64,000 nt of DNA from Thauera sp. 2A1 (GTDB taxonomy: Bacteria; Pseudomonadota; Gammaproteobacteria; Burkholderiales; Rhodocyclaceae), in the NCBI RefSeq assembly GCF_009469595.2, contig NZ_SSXV01000002.1:186001-250000 (forward strand), read 5' to 3'. This document shows, in pieces, positions 20,401 to 27,748 of this stretch. Below the pieces are notes generated by a model. The model ran no database searches. It was not told the origin of the DNA and saw only the letters and a list, made by a program, of their open reading frames with translations. The position numbers and the translations under genes were made by a program. Within the stretch, counting starts at the first letter, position 1, and every line of letters starts with the position of its first letter.

Positions 20401-21917
20401 CGCTCACTGATTACGCCGGGGTGCAGATCACCGTCGACGAATCCGCGACCACGATCGGTGGACCCGAGACGTCGGGCAGCATCGCGATCCGTGCTCGGAA
20501 CGACGGCGGCGGCGATGCGATCGAGTTCGGTAGCGATGTCGCGATCCGGACCTCAGGAGTCGTCAACCTGCGCCCGGGTGGAGTCGATGCGAGTGGTGCA
20601 TTGACTGCGGCGGACGCGATGCCGATCTACGTCGCGAATCCCGCCTTCGCTGGCGAGTTTGCGCTCGGGCCCTTCGGTTTCGTGCTGAGCGATTCCGAGT
20701 TGGCGACCGTTCAGGCCGATGCCGGCATCGTCATCGGTAGCGATACGCATGTGGGTGCGATCACCTACGACCTGCCATTCACATGGACGACGAATCTGAC
20801 GTTGCAGAACGAAGGAGCGGGAGCGGGCGGTATTTTCCTGGACAGCGGCATCAGCCTGCCCGGACGCAGGCTCGCGCTTGCGACGATGGGGCCACTGGTT
20901 TCGGCAGGTTCCATCGTGGCCGACGAACTACTGGTGCGAGGGGCGGCGGCGACCAACGCGTCGTTGAATGACGCGGGCAACTCGGTGAATCGACTTGCGG
21001 TCGACCCCCCCGCCAGTTTCGCCTTCACCAACGCCGGCCCGATCGTCATCGGTCCTGTTTCTGCGTTCGGGTTCTCTTCGTCGACGAACCTGGTCCAGAC
21101 GCTGACGGCGTCCAATTCCACCAGTCTGGGCGATTTCTTCGTCCGCACCCTGTCCGGCTCGATCACGCTCGGCCAGAACATCACCACGCTCGATCCGGGC
21201 TCGAACATCACGCTCGTGTCGGCGACGAACTTCATCAGCGAAGGTGGTGCCCTGACGCCGGGTGCGGGCGGCACGTGGCGGATTTGGGCGGACACTTGGA
21301 TCGGCGAGTTGCGCAACGGGCTCGATCCGGCGGCATTCCAGCCCAGCTTTTATGGTTGTGCGTTCGGCGCCGCAAGCTGCGCGAGCAGCGTGGTGATTCC
21401 GTCGAGCGGCAACCGATTCATCTATGCCCAGCAGCCGACCCTGAGGGTGGTGGCCGACAATCAGATTCGCCCCCTCGGCGCACCCAATCCGGATTTCAGC
21501 TACACCATCAGCGGTTTGCTTCCCGGTGACAGCCGTGCGGGCGCGCTGTCGGGGGCGCTGGGCACGACCGCCGCGCGCAATTCGCCCCCGGGCAGCTATT
21601 CGATCGACAATTCCGCGGGCGGCCTGAGTTCGCCGGTGGGTTACGCGCTGCTCGTCACGCCCGGCACCTTGCGCGTGGGAGATGCCGACACCGGCGGCGA
21701 GGAAGCCAATGTCCTGCGGCCGACCACCGAAACCACCTATCTCTACGACCGCAATCTGGGCCTGCCGGCGATGTGCGTCGCCACTGGTCCGTTGATGGGC
21801 GAGGCGGCCACGCAGGGATCGGACATCCTGTCGATCGAATGGTCTCGGGTCAGGCTGAAGCCCAATCTGTCGAACTGCGTCGATGTCGAGGAGCGCAACG
21901 GCTGCAGCGATTTTTGA
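17427..21917 (+). CDS. TpsA filamentous-haemagglutinin-like exoprotein, locus 1
   Basis: A 1496-residue secreted beta-helix protein. A signal peptide ends near VAWAMPTG. The TPS secretion domain follows (about residues 35-280), with the two hallmark motifs MLNRVIG and VNPNGVLFAP. The middle (about 590-930) is very rich in Gly, Ser and Thr with GGxGG runs. Near the C-terminus lies an MBG-like Ig-type domain (LRVVADNQIRPLGAPNPDF; GALGTTAARNSPPGSYSI), then a short tail with cysteines (PAMCV, SNCVD, NGCSDF). Such proteins act in adhesion, biofilm or contact functions; no toxin domain is visible at the C-terminus. The upstream tpsB is the cognate transporter. The tssA gene follows 153 bases later and is probably separate. 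Confidence 0.92.
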   Translation: MKPGFQPSSRPARNAVALAVALAFLPAVAWAMPTGEQVVAGQVAVDRPAADRMLIRQGTNAAIVNWNGFSIGVGEAVRIQQPAASSVMLNRVIGNDRSDIFGSLSANGRVFLVNPNGVLFAPSATVDVGSLVASTLAIENADFLAGSYLFSGAGGSVVNAGRINAADKGTVALLGGDVRNDGTIVARLGSVILGAGGRMTLDLSGDGLSQLTISQGALDALVANGGALIADGGQVLLSAQALGELVGTVVNQGGVVRARSLAERNGRIVLDGGEAGDTMVTGTVDASGPTAGTSGGEIQVLGQHVGVASAASLDASGRAGGGRVLVGGDYQGANPAVRNAAATWFGPQASIRADAIDSGNGGTVVVWSDGPTRAYGSISARGGSGGGNGGLVETSGHWLDVAGLRVDASAPAGLAGTWLLDPYDLTISTSPTTSTDNNTDSAPVWNASDIGANVAVGQIANRLNAGTSVEITTGTAGGQSGNITWLSGANLNVTSATRVSLSVVANNDLLVESGVQIVSSAAPLDVDFSAGGGVRLAGTPSSPIRIASAGGNVSLTGAAGFGAGVWLQDATIDSGAGSISLVGVHAGSGGSGDGVRLESSSLVTASGDVSLVGSGSTSFASDPPVGGVGVRLTAGSSIVTGSGAIDIIGSGGNGGESDGFGVGGAGGAGVSLEDSSLRSTSGDIAIVATGGSGGPGSSSSGPGADAGAGGAGLTISSPSESGAEIRTTSGQVDFIVTGGDGGVGGEAGGAAGGAGGTGGAGFWNDGGTLIADGTGSFLIVASGGVGGSGGDATIGATGASGGRGGDGGHGVYNTGLIQTATGGVSVIGSGGDGGQGGSTSNTFGSGFGGTGGNGVAQPFGSIVTASGDIELRGAGGFGGGRSLSGGLASIGSEGFNGTGINLGSGFGDSPTLGSESGDITVFGLGRSLSDIRPADGVVLFAATVETSDGGNIDLRGRSEATAFGFINAGILITDSAVRTRGAPGRIMISGETLTDYAGVQITVDESATTIGGPETSGSIAIRARNDGGGDAIEFGSDVAIRTSGVVNLRPGGVDASGALTAADAMPIYVANPAFAGEFALGPFGFVLSDSELATVQADAGIVIGSDTHVGAITYDLPFTWTTNLTLQNEGAGAGGIFLDSGISLPGRRLALATMGPLVSAGSIVADELLVRGAAATNASLNDAGNSVNRLAVDPPASFAFTNAGPIVIGPVSAFGFSSSTNLVQTLTASNSTSLGDFFVRTLSGSITLGQNITTLDPGSNITLVSATNFISEGGALTPGAGGTWRIWADTWIGELRNGLDPAAFQPSFYGCAFGAASCASSVVIPSSGNRFIYAQQPTLRVVADNQIRPLGAPNPDFSYTISGLLPGDSRAGALSGALGTTAARNSPPGSYSIDNSAGGLSSPVGYALLVTPGTLRVGDADTGGEEANVLRPTTETTYLYDRNLGLPAMCVATGPLMGEAATQGSDILSIEWSRVRLKPNLSNCVDVEERNGCSDF

Positions 21918-22008
21918 AGCGATCGGGCGGCGTCGGGGGAAGGCATGAAACAGGGCGGAAGTCCCTATTGACGTTTGCCAGGAGCCGGCGCAGCCTACCC
22001 CGCTTGCA

Positions 22009-22024
22009 TGGGGCGGGGCTTGCG
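22009..22024 (+). promoter_or_regulatory. Candidate sigma-54 promoter for the T6SS operon
   Basis: TGGGGCGGGGCTTGCG fits the -24/-12 sigma-54 pattern TGGCACG-N4-TTGCA: the GG and GC are 12 bases apart and TTGC is intact, with mismatches at the third and fourth positions of the GGCA core and the final base. Transcription would start near 22035, leaving about 36 bases before the tssA GTG. Many T6SS clusters are known to be sigma-54 driven. The GC-rich background raises the chance of a random match. Confidence 0.42.
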
Positions 22025-22070
22025 GCCTGCACCGAATGATACGACGGACGCAATTCACGGGAGACGCGTC

Positions 22071-23102
22071 GTGATCGATGTCGAGTCACTGCTTCAGGAG
22101 ACTGCCGAGCAGCCGCCCTGCGGCCCGGATCTCGAGTACGACGCCGCGTTCAGGGATCTCGAGCAGGCCGCCCAGGGCAAGCCCGAACAGCAGTTCGGCG
22201 ACACTGTGGTTGCAGCCGAGGAACCTGCCTGGGCGCAGGTGCGGGAGAGTGCGCTGACGCTGCTGCAGCGCTCGAAGGACCTGCGCATCGCTGCGCTCCT
22301 CGTCCGTGCGCTGGTGCAGACCGAGGGCTTTGCCGGTTTGCTCCCGGGCCTGCGGCTCATCCTGCGGCTCCTCGAGCGCTACTGGGACACAGTGTATCCG
22401 CTGCTCGATGCCGAAGACGACAACGACCCGACGATGCGCATCAACGCGCTGGCGCCACTGGTCGATGGTGAGGCGCTGATTCGCGACCTGCGCGCTACGC
22501 GCTTCATGCAGTCCCGCCAGGACGGCCAGGTCACCGTCCGCGACATCGAGGTGGCGCTCGGCCGAATGCCCGCGCGCAAGGGTGCGGAGGCGGTTTCCCA
22601 GCGCCAGATCGATGCCATTCTGGCGAGCGTGGCGCGCGAGGACGCCGCCGCCCTCGCGCGCGTGGGCGAAACCCTGGCCGAGACGAGGGCACTCGCCAAT
22701 TTGCTCAACGACAAGGTGGGGCCTGAGCGGGCGCCCGATTTCAAGCCGTTGATGGTGATCTTGTCTATGCTGAATCAGGTCGTCCGCGGCGCCGTGGGAG
22801 ACGGCGCTGCGGCAGGCGACGCCACAGGTTCCGTGCCCGAAGCGGAGTCGGTTTCGGCGCCGGCTGGCGGGGCAGGGGAGAGGCCCATGAATGTCGAGAT
22901 CCGCACGCGCGAGGAAGCCTTGTTGATGATCGACAAGATCATTTCCTATTTCGAGCGCAACGAACCGACGAATCCGGCTCCCCTGCTGATCAAGCGCGCG
23001 AGACGGCTGGTCAGCATGAATTTCGTGGACATCATCAAGGACATGGCGCCCGAGAGCCTCAAGCAGATCGAGTCGATCGCCGGGCCAGGGCGCGACGGTT
23101 AG
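22071..23102 (+). CDS. tssA: T6SS component TssA
   Basis: A 343-residue TssA (ImpA-type) protein that organises baseplate assembly and sheath extension. The N-terminal ImpA_N region has CGPDLEYDAAFRDLEQAAQG and AWAQVRESALTLLQRSKDLR, as in other members. The shorter C-terminal half (IRTREEALLMIDKIISYFER, NEPTNPAPLLIKRARRLV) is the domain that sits at the sheath end. Start is a GTG at 22071 with GGGAGACG before it; upstream codons in the same frame lack a ribosome binding site. This is the first T6SS gene of a run of genes in the same direction, and a sigma-54-like site lies upstream. Confidence 0.92.
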   Translation: MIDVESLLQETAEQPPCGPDLEYDAAFRDLEQAAQGKPEQQFGDTVVAAEEPAWAQVRESALTLLQRSKDLRIAALLVRALVQTEGFAGLLPGLRLILRLLERYWDTVYPLLDAEDDNDPTMRINALAPLVDGEALIRDLRATRFMQSRQDGQVTVRDIEVALGRMPARKGAEAVSQRQIDAILASVAREDAAALARVGETLAETRALANLLNDKVGPERAPDFKPLMVILSMLNQVVRGAVGDGAAAGDATGSVPEAESVSAPAGGAGERPMNVEIRTREEALLMIDKIISYFERNEPTNPAPLLIKRARRLVSMNFVDIIKDMAPESLKQIESIAGPGRDG

Positions 23103-23170
23103 CGAAGCGCGGGCAGTTCCTTCAGGCGTCGTTGCTTCAATGTGTCATCGAGTGGACGAGGAGAAAGGAC

Positions 23171-23710
23171 GTGGTCACCAGCAGCCAGAAATTCATCGCG
23201 CGCAATCGCGCCCCGCGAGTGCAGATCGAGTATGACGTCGAGTTGTACGGCGCCGAGAAGAAGATCCAGTTGCCTTTCGTCATGGGGGTGCTGTCGGATC
23301 TGTCGGGCAAGCCTGCCGACCCATTGCCGCCGGTGGCCGAGCGCAAGTTCCTGGAAGTGGACGTCGACAACTTCGACAGCCGCATGAAGGCGATGAAACC
23401 GCGCGTCGCCTTCCAGGTGCCGAACACGCTGACGGGCGAGGGCAACCTCAGCGTCGAGATCACCTTCGAGAGCATGGACGATTTCTCTCCGGCGGCGGTG
23501 GCGAGCAAGGTGGATGCCCTGAACAAGCTGCTCGAGGCGCGACAGCAGCTTTCGAACCTGATCACCTTCATGGATGGCAAGAGCGGCGCGGAGGAACTGA
23601 TCGCCAAGGTCATCCAGGATCCGGCCCTGCTGCAGTCGCTCGCGGCCGCCAGAAAGCCCGAGGAAGGCAAGGCGGAAGAGACCAAACCCCAGGAAGGCGG
23701 CGCAGCGTAA
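23171..23710 (+). CDS. tssB: T6SS sheath small subunit TssB (VipA)
   Basis: A 179-residue sheath subunit. The N-terminal SSQKFIARNRAPRVQIEYDV is the family signature. LPFVMGVLSDLSGKPA and the ERKFLEVDVDNFDSRMKAM segment are conserved, and the alpha-helix bound by ClpV in other systems would lie in the central part. Start is a GTG with GAGGAGAAAGG six bases upstream; an ATG at 23132 would add 13 residues without a site. The C-terminal tail is charged and likely disordered. It pairs with TssC, which follows after 33 bases. Confidence 0.95.
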   Translation: MVTSSQKFIARNRAPRVQIEYDVELYGAEKKIQLPFVMGVLSDLSGKPADPLPPVAERKFLEVDVDNFDSRMKAMKPRVAFQVPNTLTGEGNLSVEITFESMDDFSPAAVASKVDALNKLLEARQQLSNLITFMDGKSGAEELIAKVIQDPALLQSLAAARKPEEGKAEETKPQEGGAA

Positions 23711-23743
23711 TCGCCGAGCCCTACAACGTTTCAGGAGAAGGCA

Positions 23744-25234
23744 ATGGCGGAAGTACAGCAAAGCACGCAGCTTTCCGGCGTCACGCTGGAGGGGGACGAA
23801 CTCGGCGCACTGCTGCAGAAGGAATTCAAGCCCAAGACGCCCGAGGCCAGCAGCGCCGTCGAAAAGGCAGTCTTGACGCTGGCGCAACAGGCGCTGATCA
23901 ATACCAAGGTCATCAGCCCGGACGTCGTCAAGTCGATCGAGGCCATCATCGCCGAGCTTGATCGCAAGCTCACCGAGCAGGTCAACGTCATCCTGCATCA
24001 CCCGGATTTCCAGAAGCTCGAAGGCGCCTGGCGCGGCCTGCATTACCTGATCAACAACACCGAAACCGACGAGATGTTGAAGATCCGGGTGATGAACATC
24101 ACCAAGCTGGATCTGGGCAAGACGCTGAAGAAGTTCAAGGGCACGGCGTGGGACCAGAGCCCGCTGTTCAAGAAGGTGTACGAGGAAGAGTACGGCCAGT
24201 TCGGCGGCGAGCCCTTCGGCTGCCTGGTGGGGGATTACTACTTCGACCAGAGCCCGCCCGATGTGGAACTGCTGGGCGAGATGTCGAAGGTGGCCGCCGC
24301 GGCGCATTCCCCCTTCATCGCCGGCGCCAGCCCGACGCTGATGCAGATGGATTCATGGCAGGAGCTGGCCAATCCGCGCGACCTGACGAAGATCTTCCTG
24401 ACACCGGAATACGCTGCCTGGCGTTCGCTGCGCGAGTCCGACGACGCGCGCTACGTGGGCCTGGCGATGCCACGCTTCCTGTCGCGCCTGCCTTACGGCG
24501 CGAAGACCAGCCCGGTCGAGGAGTTCGACTTCGAGGAGGACACGGGCTCGGCAGACCACACGCGTTACACCTGGGCCAATGCCGCGTACGCGATGGCGGT
24601 GAACATCAACCGTTCGTTCAAGCTCTATGGCTGGTGCTCGCGCATCCGCGGCATCGAGTCGGGCGGGGCGGTCGAAGGGCTGCCGGTGCACACCTTCCCC
24701 ACCGACGATGGCGGGGTGGACATGAAGTGTCCGACGGAGATCGCGATCTCCGACCGGCGCGAGGCCGAGCTGGCCAAGAACGGCTTCATGCCCATCGTGC
24801 ATCGCAAGAACTCCGATTTCGCCGCCTTCATCGGTGCGCAGTCGCTGCAGAAGCCGGCGGAGTACGACGACCCGGACGCGACCGCCAATGCCAACCTGTC
24901 GGCGCGTCTGCCCTATCTGTTCGCCTGCTGCCGCTTTGCGCACTACCTGAAGTGCATCGTGCGCGACAAGATCGGCTCGTTCAAGGAGAAGGACGACATG
25001 CAGCGCTGGTTGCAGAAGTGGATCATGAACTACGTCGATGGGGACCCGGCGCATTCGTCCGAGCAGACGAAGGCGCGCAAGCCGCTGGCTGCGGCGGAGG
25101 TGCAGATCGAGGAAGTGGAAGGCAATCCGGGCTATTACACGTCCAAGTTCTTCCTGCGCCCCCATTACCAGCTCGAGGGACTGACCGTCTCGCTGCGGCT
25201 GGTTTCGAAACTGCCCTCCGCCAAGGGGGCGTGA
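23744..25234 (+). CDS. tssC: T6SS sheath large subunit TssC (VipB)
   Basis: A 496-residue large sheath subunit forming the contractile tail with TssB. It shows the family core: HHPDFQKLEGAWRGLHYLIN, YGQFGGEPFGCLVGDYYFD, LANPRDLTKIFLTPEYAAWR, FMPIVHRKNSDFAAFIGAQS and the closing YYTSKFFLRPHYQLEGLTVS. The length is standard, no key segment is missing, and the start ATG follows AGGAGAAGGCA. Two hcp genes follow. Confidence 0.97.
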   Translation: MAEVQQSTQLSGVTLEGDELGALLQKEFKPKTPEASSAVEKAVLTLAQQALINTKVISPDVVKSIEAIIAELDRKLTEQVNVILHHPDFQKLEGAWRGLHYLINNTETDEMLKIRVMNITKLDLGKTLKKFKGTAWDQSPLFKKVYEEEYGQFGGEPFGCLVGDYYFDQSPPDVELLGEMSKVAAAAHSPFIAGASPTLMQMDSWQELANPRDLTKIFLTPEYAAWRSLRESDDARYVGLAMPRFLSRLPYGAKTSPVEEFDFEEDTGSADHTRYTWANAAYAMAVNINRSFKLYGWCSRIRGIESGGAVEGLPVHTFPTDDGGVDMKCPTEIAISDRREAELAKNGFMPIVHRKNSDFAAFIGAQSLQKPAEYDDPDATANANLSARLPYLFACCRFAHYLKCIVRDKIGSFKEKDDMQRWLQKWIMNYVDGDPAHSSEQTKARKPLAAAEVQIEEVEGNPGYYTSKFFLRPHYQLEGLTVSLRLVSKLPSAKGA

Positions 25235-25310
25235 GGTGCCAATGAGTGCCGTCGCGAGGCGGTACGGTTCGCCGCGAGGCTAGCAGCATCCCGAACGAAG
25301 GAGACGCATC

Positions 25311-25793
25311 ATGGCTGTAGACATGTTCATCAAGATCGGCGACATCGAAGGCGAATCGACCGACGGCAAGCACGAGAAGGAAATCGACGTCCTGTCCTGG
25401 AGCTGGGGCATGAGCCAGTCGGGCACGACCCACATGGGCGGCGGCGGCGGTTCGGGCAAGGTCAGCGTGCAGGACATCTCGATCACCAAGTACGTGGACG
25501 CGGCGACGCACGCGCTGATCAAGGCCTGCTGCGACGGCACCCACTATCCCGAGGCGAAGCTCACCGTACGCAAGGCCGGCAAGGAGGCACTGGAATACAT
25601 CAAGCTGACGATGAAGGAAGTCATCATCACGTCGGTGTCGACCGGCGGCAGCGGCGGCGAAGACCGTCTGACCGAAAGCATCTCGTTGAACTTCGCCGAG
25701 TTCAAGCTCGAATACACGCCGCAGAATCCGGACGGCACCGGTGGCTCGGCGAAGGAAGCGGCCTGGAACATCGCCAAGAACGAGGCCAGTTGA
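25311..25793 (+). CDS. hcp: T6SS tube protein Hcp, copy 1
   Basis: A 160-residue Hcp that forms the inner-tube hexamers fired from the cell. It starts DMFIKIGDIEGESTDGKHEK, has IDVLSWSWGMSQSG and ends without any C-terminal effector extension. A Gly stretch (GGGGGSGK) occupies the loop after strand 2. Start ATG follows AAGGAGACGC. It sits 76 bases after tssC and 114 bases before a second hcp, with a strong hairpin in between. Hcp is normally needed in large amounts; the hairpin may separate its message from the downstream genes. Confidence 0.96.
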   Translation: MAVDMFIKIGDIEGESTDGKHEKEIDVLSWSWGMSQSGTTHMGGGGGSGKVSVQDISITKYVDAATHALIKACCDGTHYPEAKLTVRKAGKEALEYIKLTMKEVIITSVSTGGSGGEDRLTESISLNFAEFKLEYTPQNPDGTGGSAKEAAWNIAKNEAS

Positions 25794-25833
25794 CGCGCGC
25801 TCAGGTCGCGTTTGTCATATTGCGAGCCGGTCT

Positions 25834-25860
25834 GCCGGGGCGACACATGATCGCCCCGGC
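25834..25860. promoter_or_regulatory. Strong hairpin between the two hcp genes
   Basis: A perfect 10-bp stem (GCCGGGGCGA pairing with TCGCCCCGGC) around a 7-base loop, in the 114-base gap between hcp 1 and hcp 2. No T-tract follows, so it is not a standard terminator. It could be a partial terminator or a 3'-end protecting structure that raises hcp 1 transcript levels. Confidence 0.6.
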
Positions 25861-25907
25861 GGGCGCAGTGTCCAATCGTCCATCCCGCCAGCGAGGGAGC
25901 ATCCAAG

Positions 25908-26390
25908 GTGTCCAAGTCAGACATGTTCCTGAAGGTCGAAGGCGCGCGCTCGGGCACGATCAAGGGCGAATCCCAGGACGATGCGCGCAAGGACGAGATC
26001 GACGTGCTGGGATGGTCGTGGGGCATGCAGGCGCGCACCGAGATGGGCGGCGCGGGCACCACCACCAAGGCTTCGCTGCGCGAGATGCTGGTCAGCAAGC
26101 GCGTGGATAGCGCGTCGACCCCGCTGATGTCGGCGATGCGAAACAACGATCTGATCACGAAGGCGGTCCTGACCGTTCGCAAGGCGGGCAAGGCGCCCCT
26201 GGACTACTTCACCGTGACGATGGAGAACGGCCGCATCACCTCGATCGACGTCGAATCCGTGGGCGAGGAGCAGCCGGTGCTGATCGAGCGGCTGAGCCTG
26301 TCGTTCCAGAAGATCAGCATCGAGTACGTGCCGCAAGGCGAGGACGGCATGGGCAAGGGTGCCATGCTGTTCGAGACCGAAACCCTCTGA
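25908..26390 (+). CDS. hcp: T6SS tube protein Hcp, copy 2
   Basis: A second, diverged 160-residue Hcp. DMFLKVEGARSGTIKGESQD and IDVLGWSWGMQARTEM align with copy 1, but the loop after strand 2 is GGAGTTTKAS instead of Gly-rich, and the C-terminus differs. Start is a GTG at 25908 with GAGGGAG upstream. Two Hcp proteins in one cluster could form mixed tubes, or load different effectors, since Hcp lumen residues select effectors in other systems. Which of the two is the main tube protein is not visible from sequence. Confidence 0.93.
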   Translation: MSKSDMFLKVEGARSGTIKGESQDDARKDEIDVLGWSWGMQARTEMGGAGTTTKASLREMLVSKRVDSASTPLMSAMRNNDLITKAVLTVRKAGKAPLDYFTVTMENGRITSIDVESVGEEQPVLIERLSLSFQKISIEYVPQGEDGMGKGAMLFETETL

Positions 26391-26412
26391 CCCCCTTCGA
26401 GCGGGAGGAAAC

Positions 26413-27228
26413 ATGAGCCTGGATGCCGAGCAGGTCCTGCGTAGCGGCGATCCCGCGGGTGCGCTCGCGGCCTTGCAGGGAATGGTGCGCGACAAGCCGG
26501 ACGACACCCGCCTGCGCGTCTTCCTCTTTCAGTTGCTGTGCGTGCTGGGCCAGTGGGAGCGCGCGCAGACGCAGCTCGAATTGTGTGCGCAGATGGATCC
26601 GGCGGCGCTCGCGATGCGCGAGATGTATCGCGACGCCATCCTGTGCGAGCGGGTGCGCAGCGACGTGTTCCAGGGGATCCGCTCGCCGATGCTGTTCGGC
26701 GAGCCGGAAGGCTGGATCGCGCTGCTGATCGAATCGCTGATCCGCGCCGGGCGTGGCGAGGCCAGTGCGGCGGAGAAATTGCGCAGCGACGCGTTCGAAC
26801 AGGCGCCGACGACCTCGGGCACGCTCGACGACCAGCCCTTCGACTGGATCGCCGATGCCGACATGCGGATCGGACCGGTGCTGGAGGCGATCGTCAATGG
26901 CCGCTACTACTGGATCCCCTTCTCGCGCCTGTCCCGCATCGACATCGAGGAGCCGTCCGACCTACGCGATTGGGTGTGGCTGCCGGCGCATCTGCGCTTC
27001 AGCAATGGCGGCGAGACCATCGCCCTGATCCCTTCGCGCTATCCCGGTTCGGAATCCGCCGACGATGGCCTGGTGGCGCTGGCACGCCGAACCGACTGGA
27101 TCGAGGCCGCCCCCGGCGTGTTCCAGGGCAGCGGCCAACGGGTGATCGCCACCAATGCGGGCGAATACCCCTTGCTCGACATCCGCCACATCGTGCTGCA
27201 TACCGACGGCGGCGACGCCACCGCGTGA
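26413..27228 (+). CDS. tagJ: T6SS accessory protein TagJ (ImpE)
   Basis: A 271-residue ImpE/TagJ protein. In Pseudomonas aeruginosa H1-T6SS, TagJ binds TssB and modulates ClpV contact. The N-terminal half has TPR-like repeats (AGALAALQGMVRDKPDDTRL type, residues 5-90), and the C-terminal domain carries the family segments DADMRIGPVLEAIVNGRYYW and PFSRLSRIDIEEPSDLRDWV. The start ATG at 26413 follows GGGAGGAAAC. It is 22 bases after hcp 2 and 10 bases before tssE, the usual order in TagJ-type clusters. Confidence 0.92.
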   Translation: MSLDAEQVLRSGDPAGALAALQGMVRDKPDDTRLRVFLFQLLCVLGQWERAQTQLELCAQMDPAALAMREMYRDAILCERVRSDVFQGIRSPMLFGEPEGWIALLIESLIRAGRGEASAAEKLRSDAFEQAPTTSGTLDDQPFDWIADADMRIGPVLEAIVNGRYYWIPFSRLSRIDIEEPSDLRDWVWLPAHLRFSNGGETIALIPSRYPGSESADDGLVALARRTDWIEAAPGVFQGSGQRVIATNAGEYPLLDIRHIVLHTDGGDATA

Positions 27229-27238
27229 GCCGCACACC

Positions 27239-27745
27239 ATGGCCGAGCTGACGCCGATTGATCGCCTGCAACCCGCGCTGCTCGACCGGCTGACCGACGA
27301 CGACCCGGCCACGCGCAGCGAGCCGCGCGAAGCCCGCGTCGTGTCGCGCCAGCGCCTGAAGCAGGCGGTACTGCGCGACCTCGCCTGGCTGCTCAATGCA
27401 ACCCGCATGGCCGATGTGGCCGACTGGAGCGCGGTTCCGGCGGCGCAGCGCTCGGTCATCAACTTCGGCATGCCGGCGCTGGCTGGCGAGACCGCCTCGA
27501 CGCTGGACATCACCGAGCTCGAGCGTTCGATGCGCCAGACCATCCTCGATTTCGAGCCCCGCATCGACCCGGCGACCCTCAGGGTGGAGGCGGAGACCTC
27601 GCTCAGCGCGCTGGATCATCACAACCAGATCCAGGTGCGCATTCGCGGCAATCTTTGGGCGCAGCCGGTCCCCATCGAGCTGCTACTGCGCACGGAGGTG
27701 GACCTGGAAACCGGCCAGGTCGACATCGAGGACCTCGGGCGCTGA
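27239..27745 (+). CDS. tssE: T6SS baseplate protein TssE
   Basis: A 168-residue gp25-like baseplate protein that links the wedge to the sheath. RQRLKQAVLRDLAWLLNATR and SVINFGMPALAG are typical, and ELERSMRQTILDFEPRIDP corresponds to the gp25 core helix. The ATG at 27239 starts ten bases after the tagJ stop; an in-frame ATG at 27155 inside tagJ is unlikely. The tssF gene follows after 3 bases, so the genes are tightly linked. Confidence 0.94.
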   Translation: MAELTPIDRLQPALLDRLTDDDPATRSEPREARVVSRQRLKQAVLRDLAWLLNATRMADVADWSAVPAAQRSVINFGMPALAGETASTLDITELERSMRQTILDFEPRIDPATLRVEAETSLSALDHHNQIQVRIRGNLWAQPVPIELLLRTEVDLETGQVDIEDLGR

Positions 27746-27748
27746 GCG

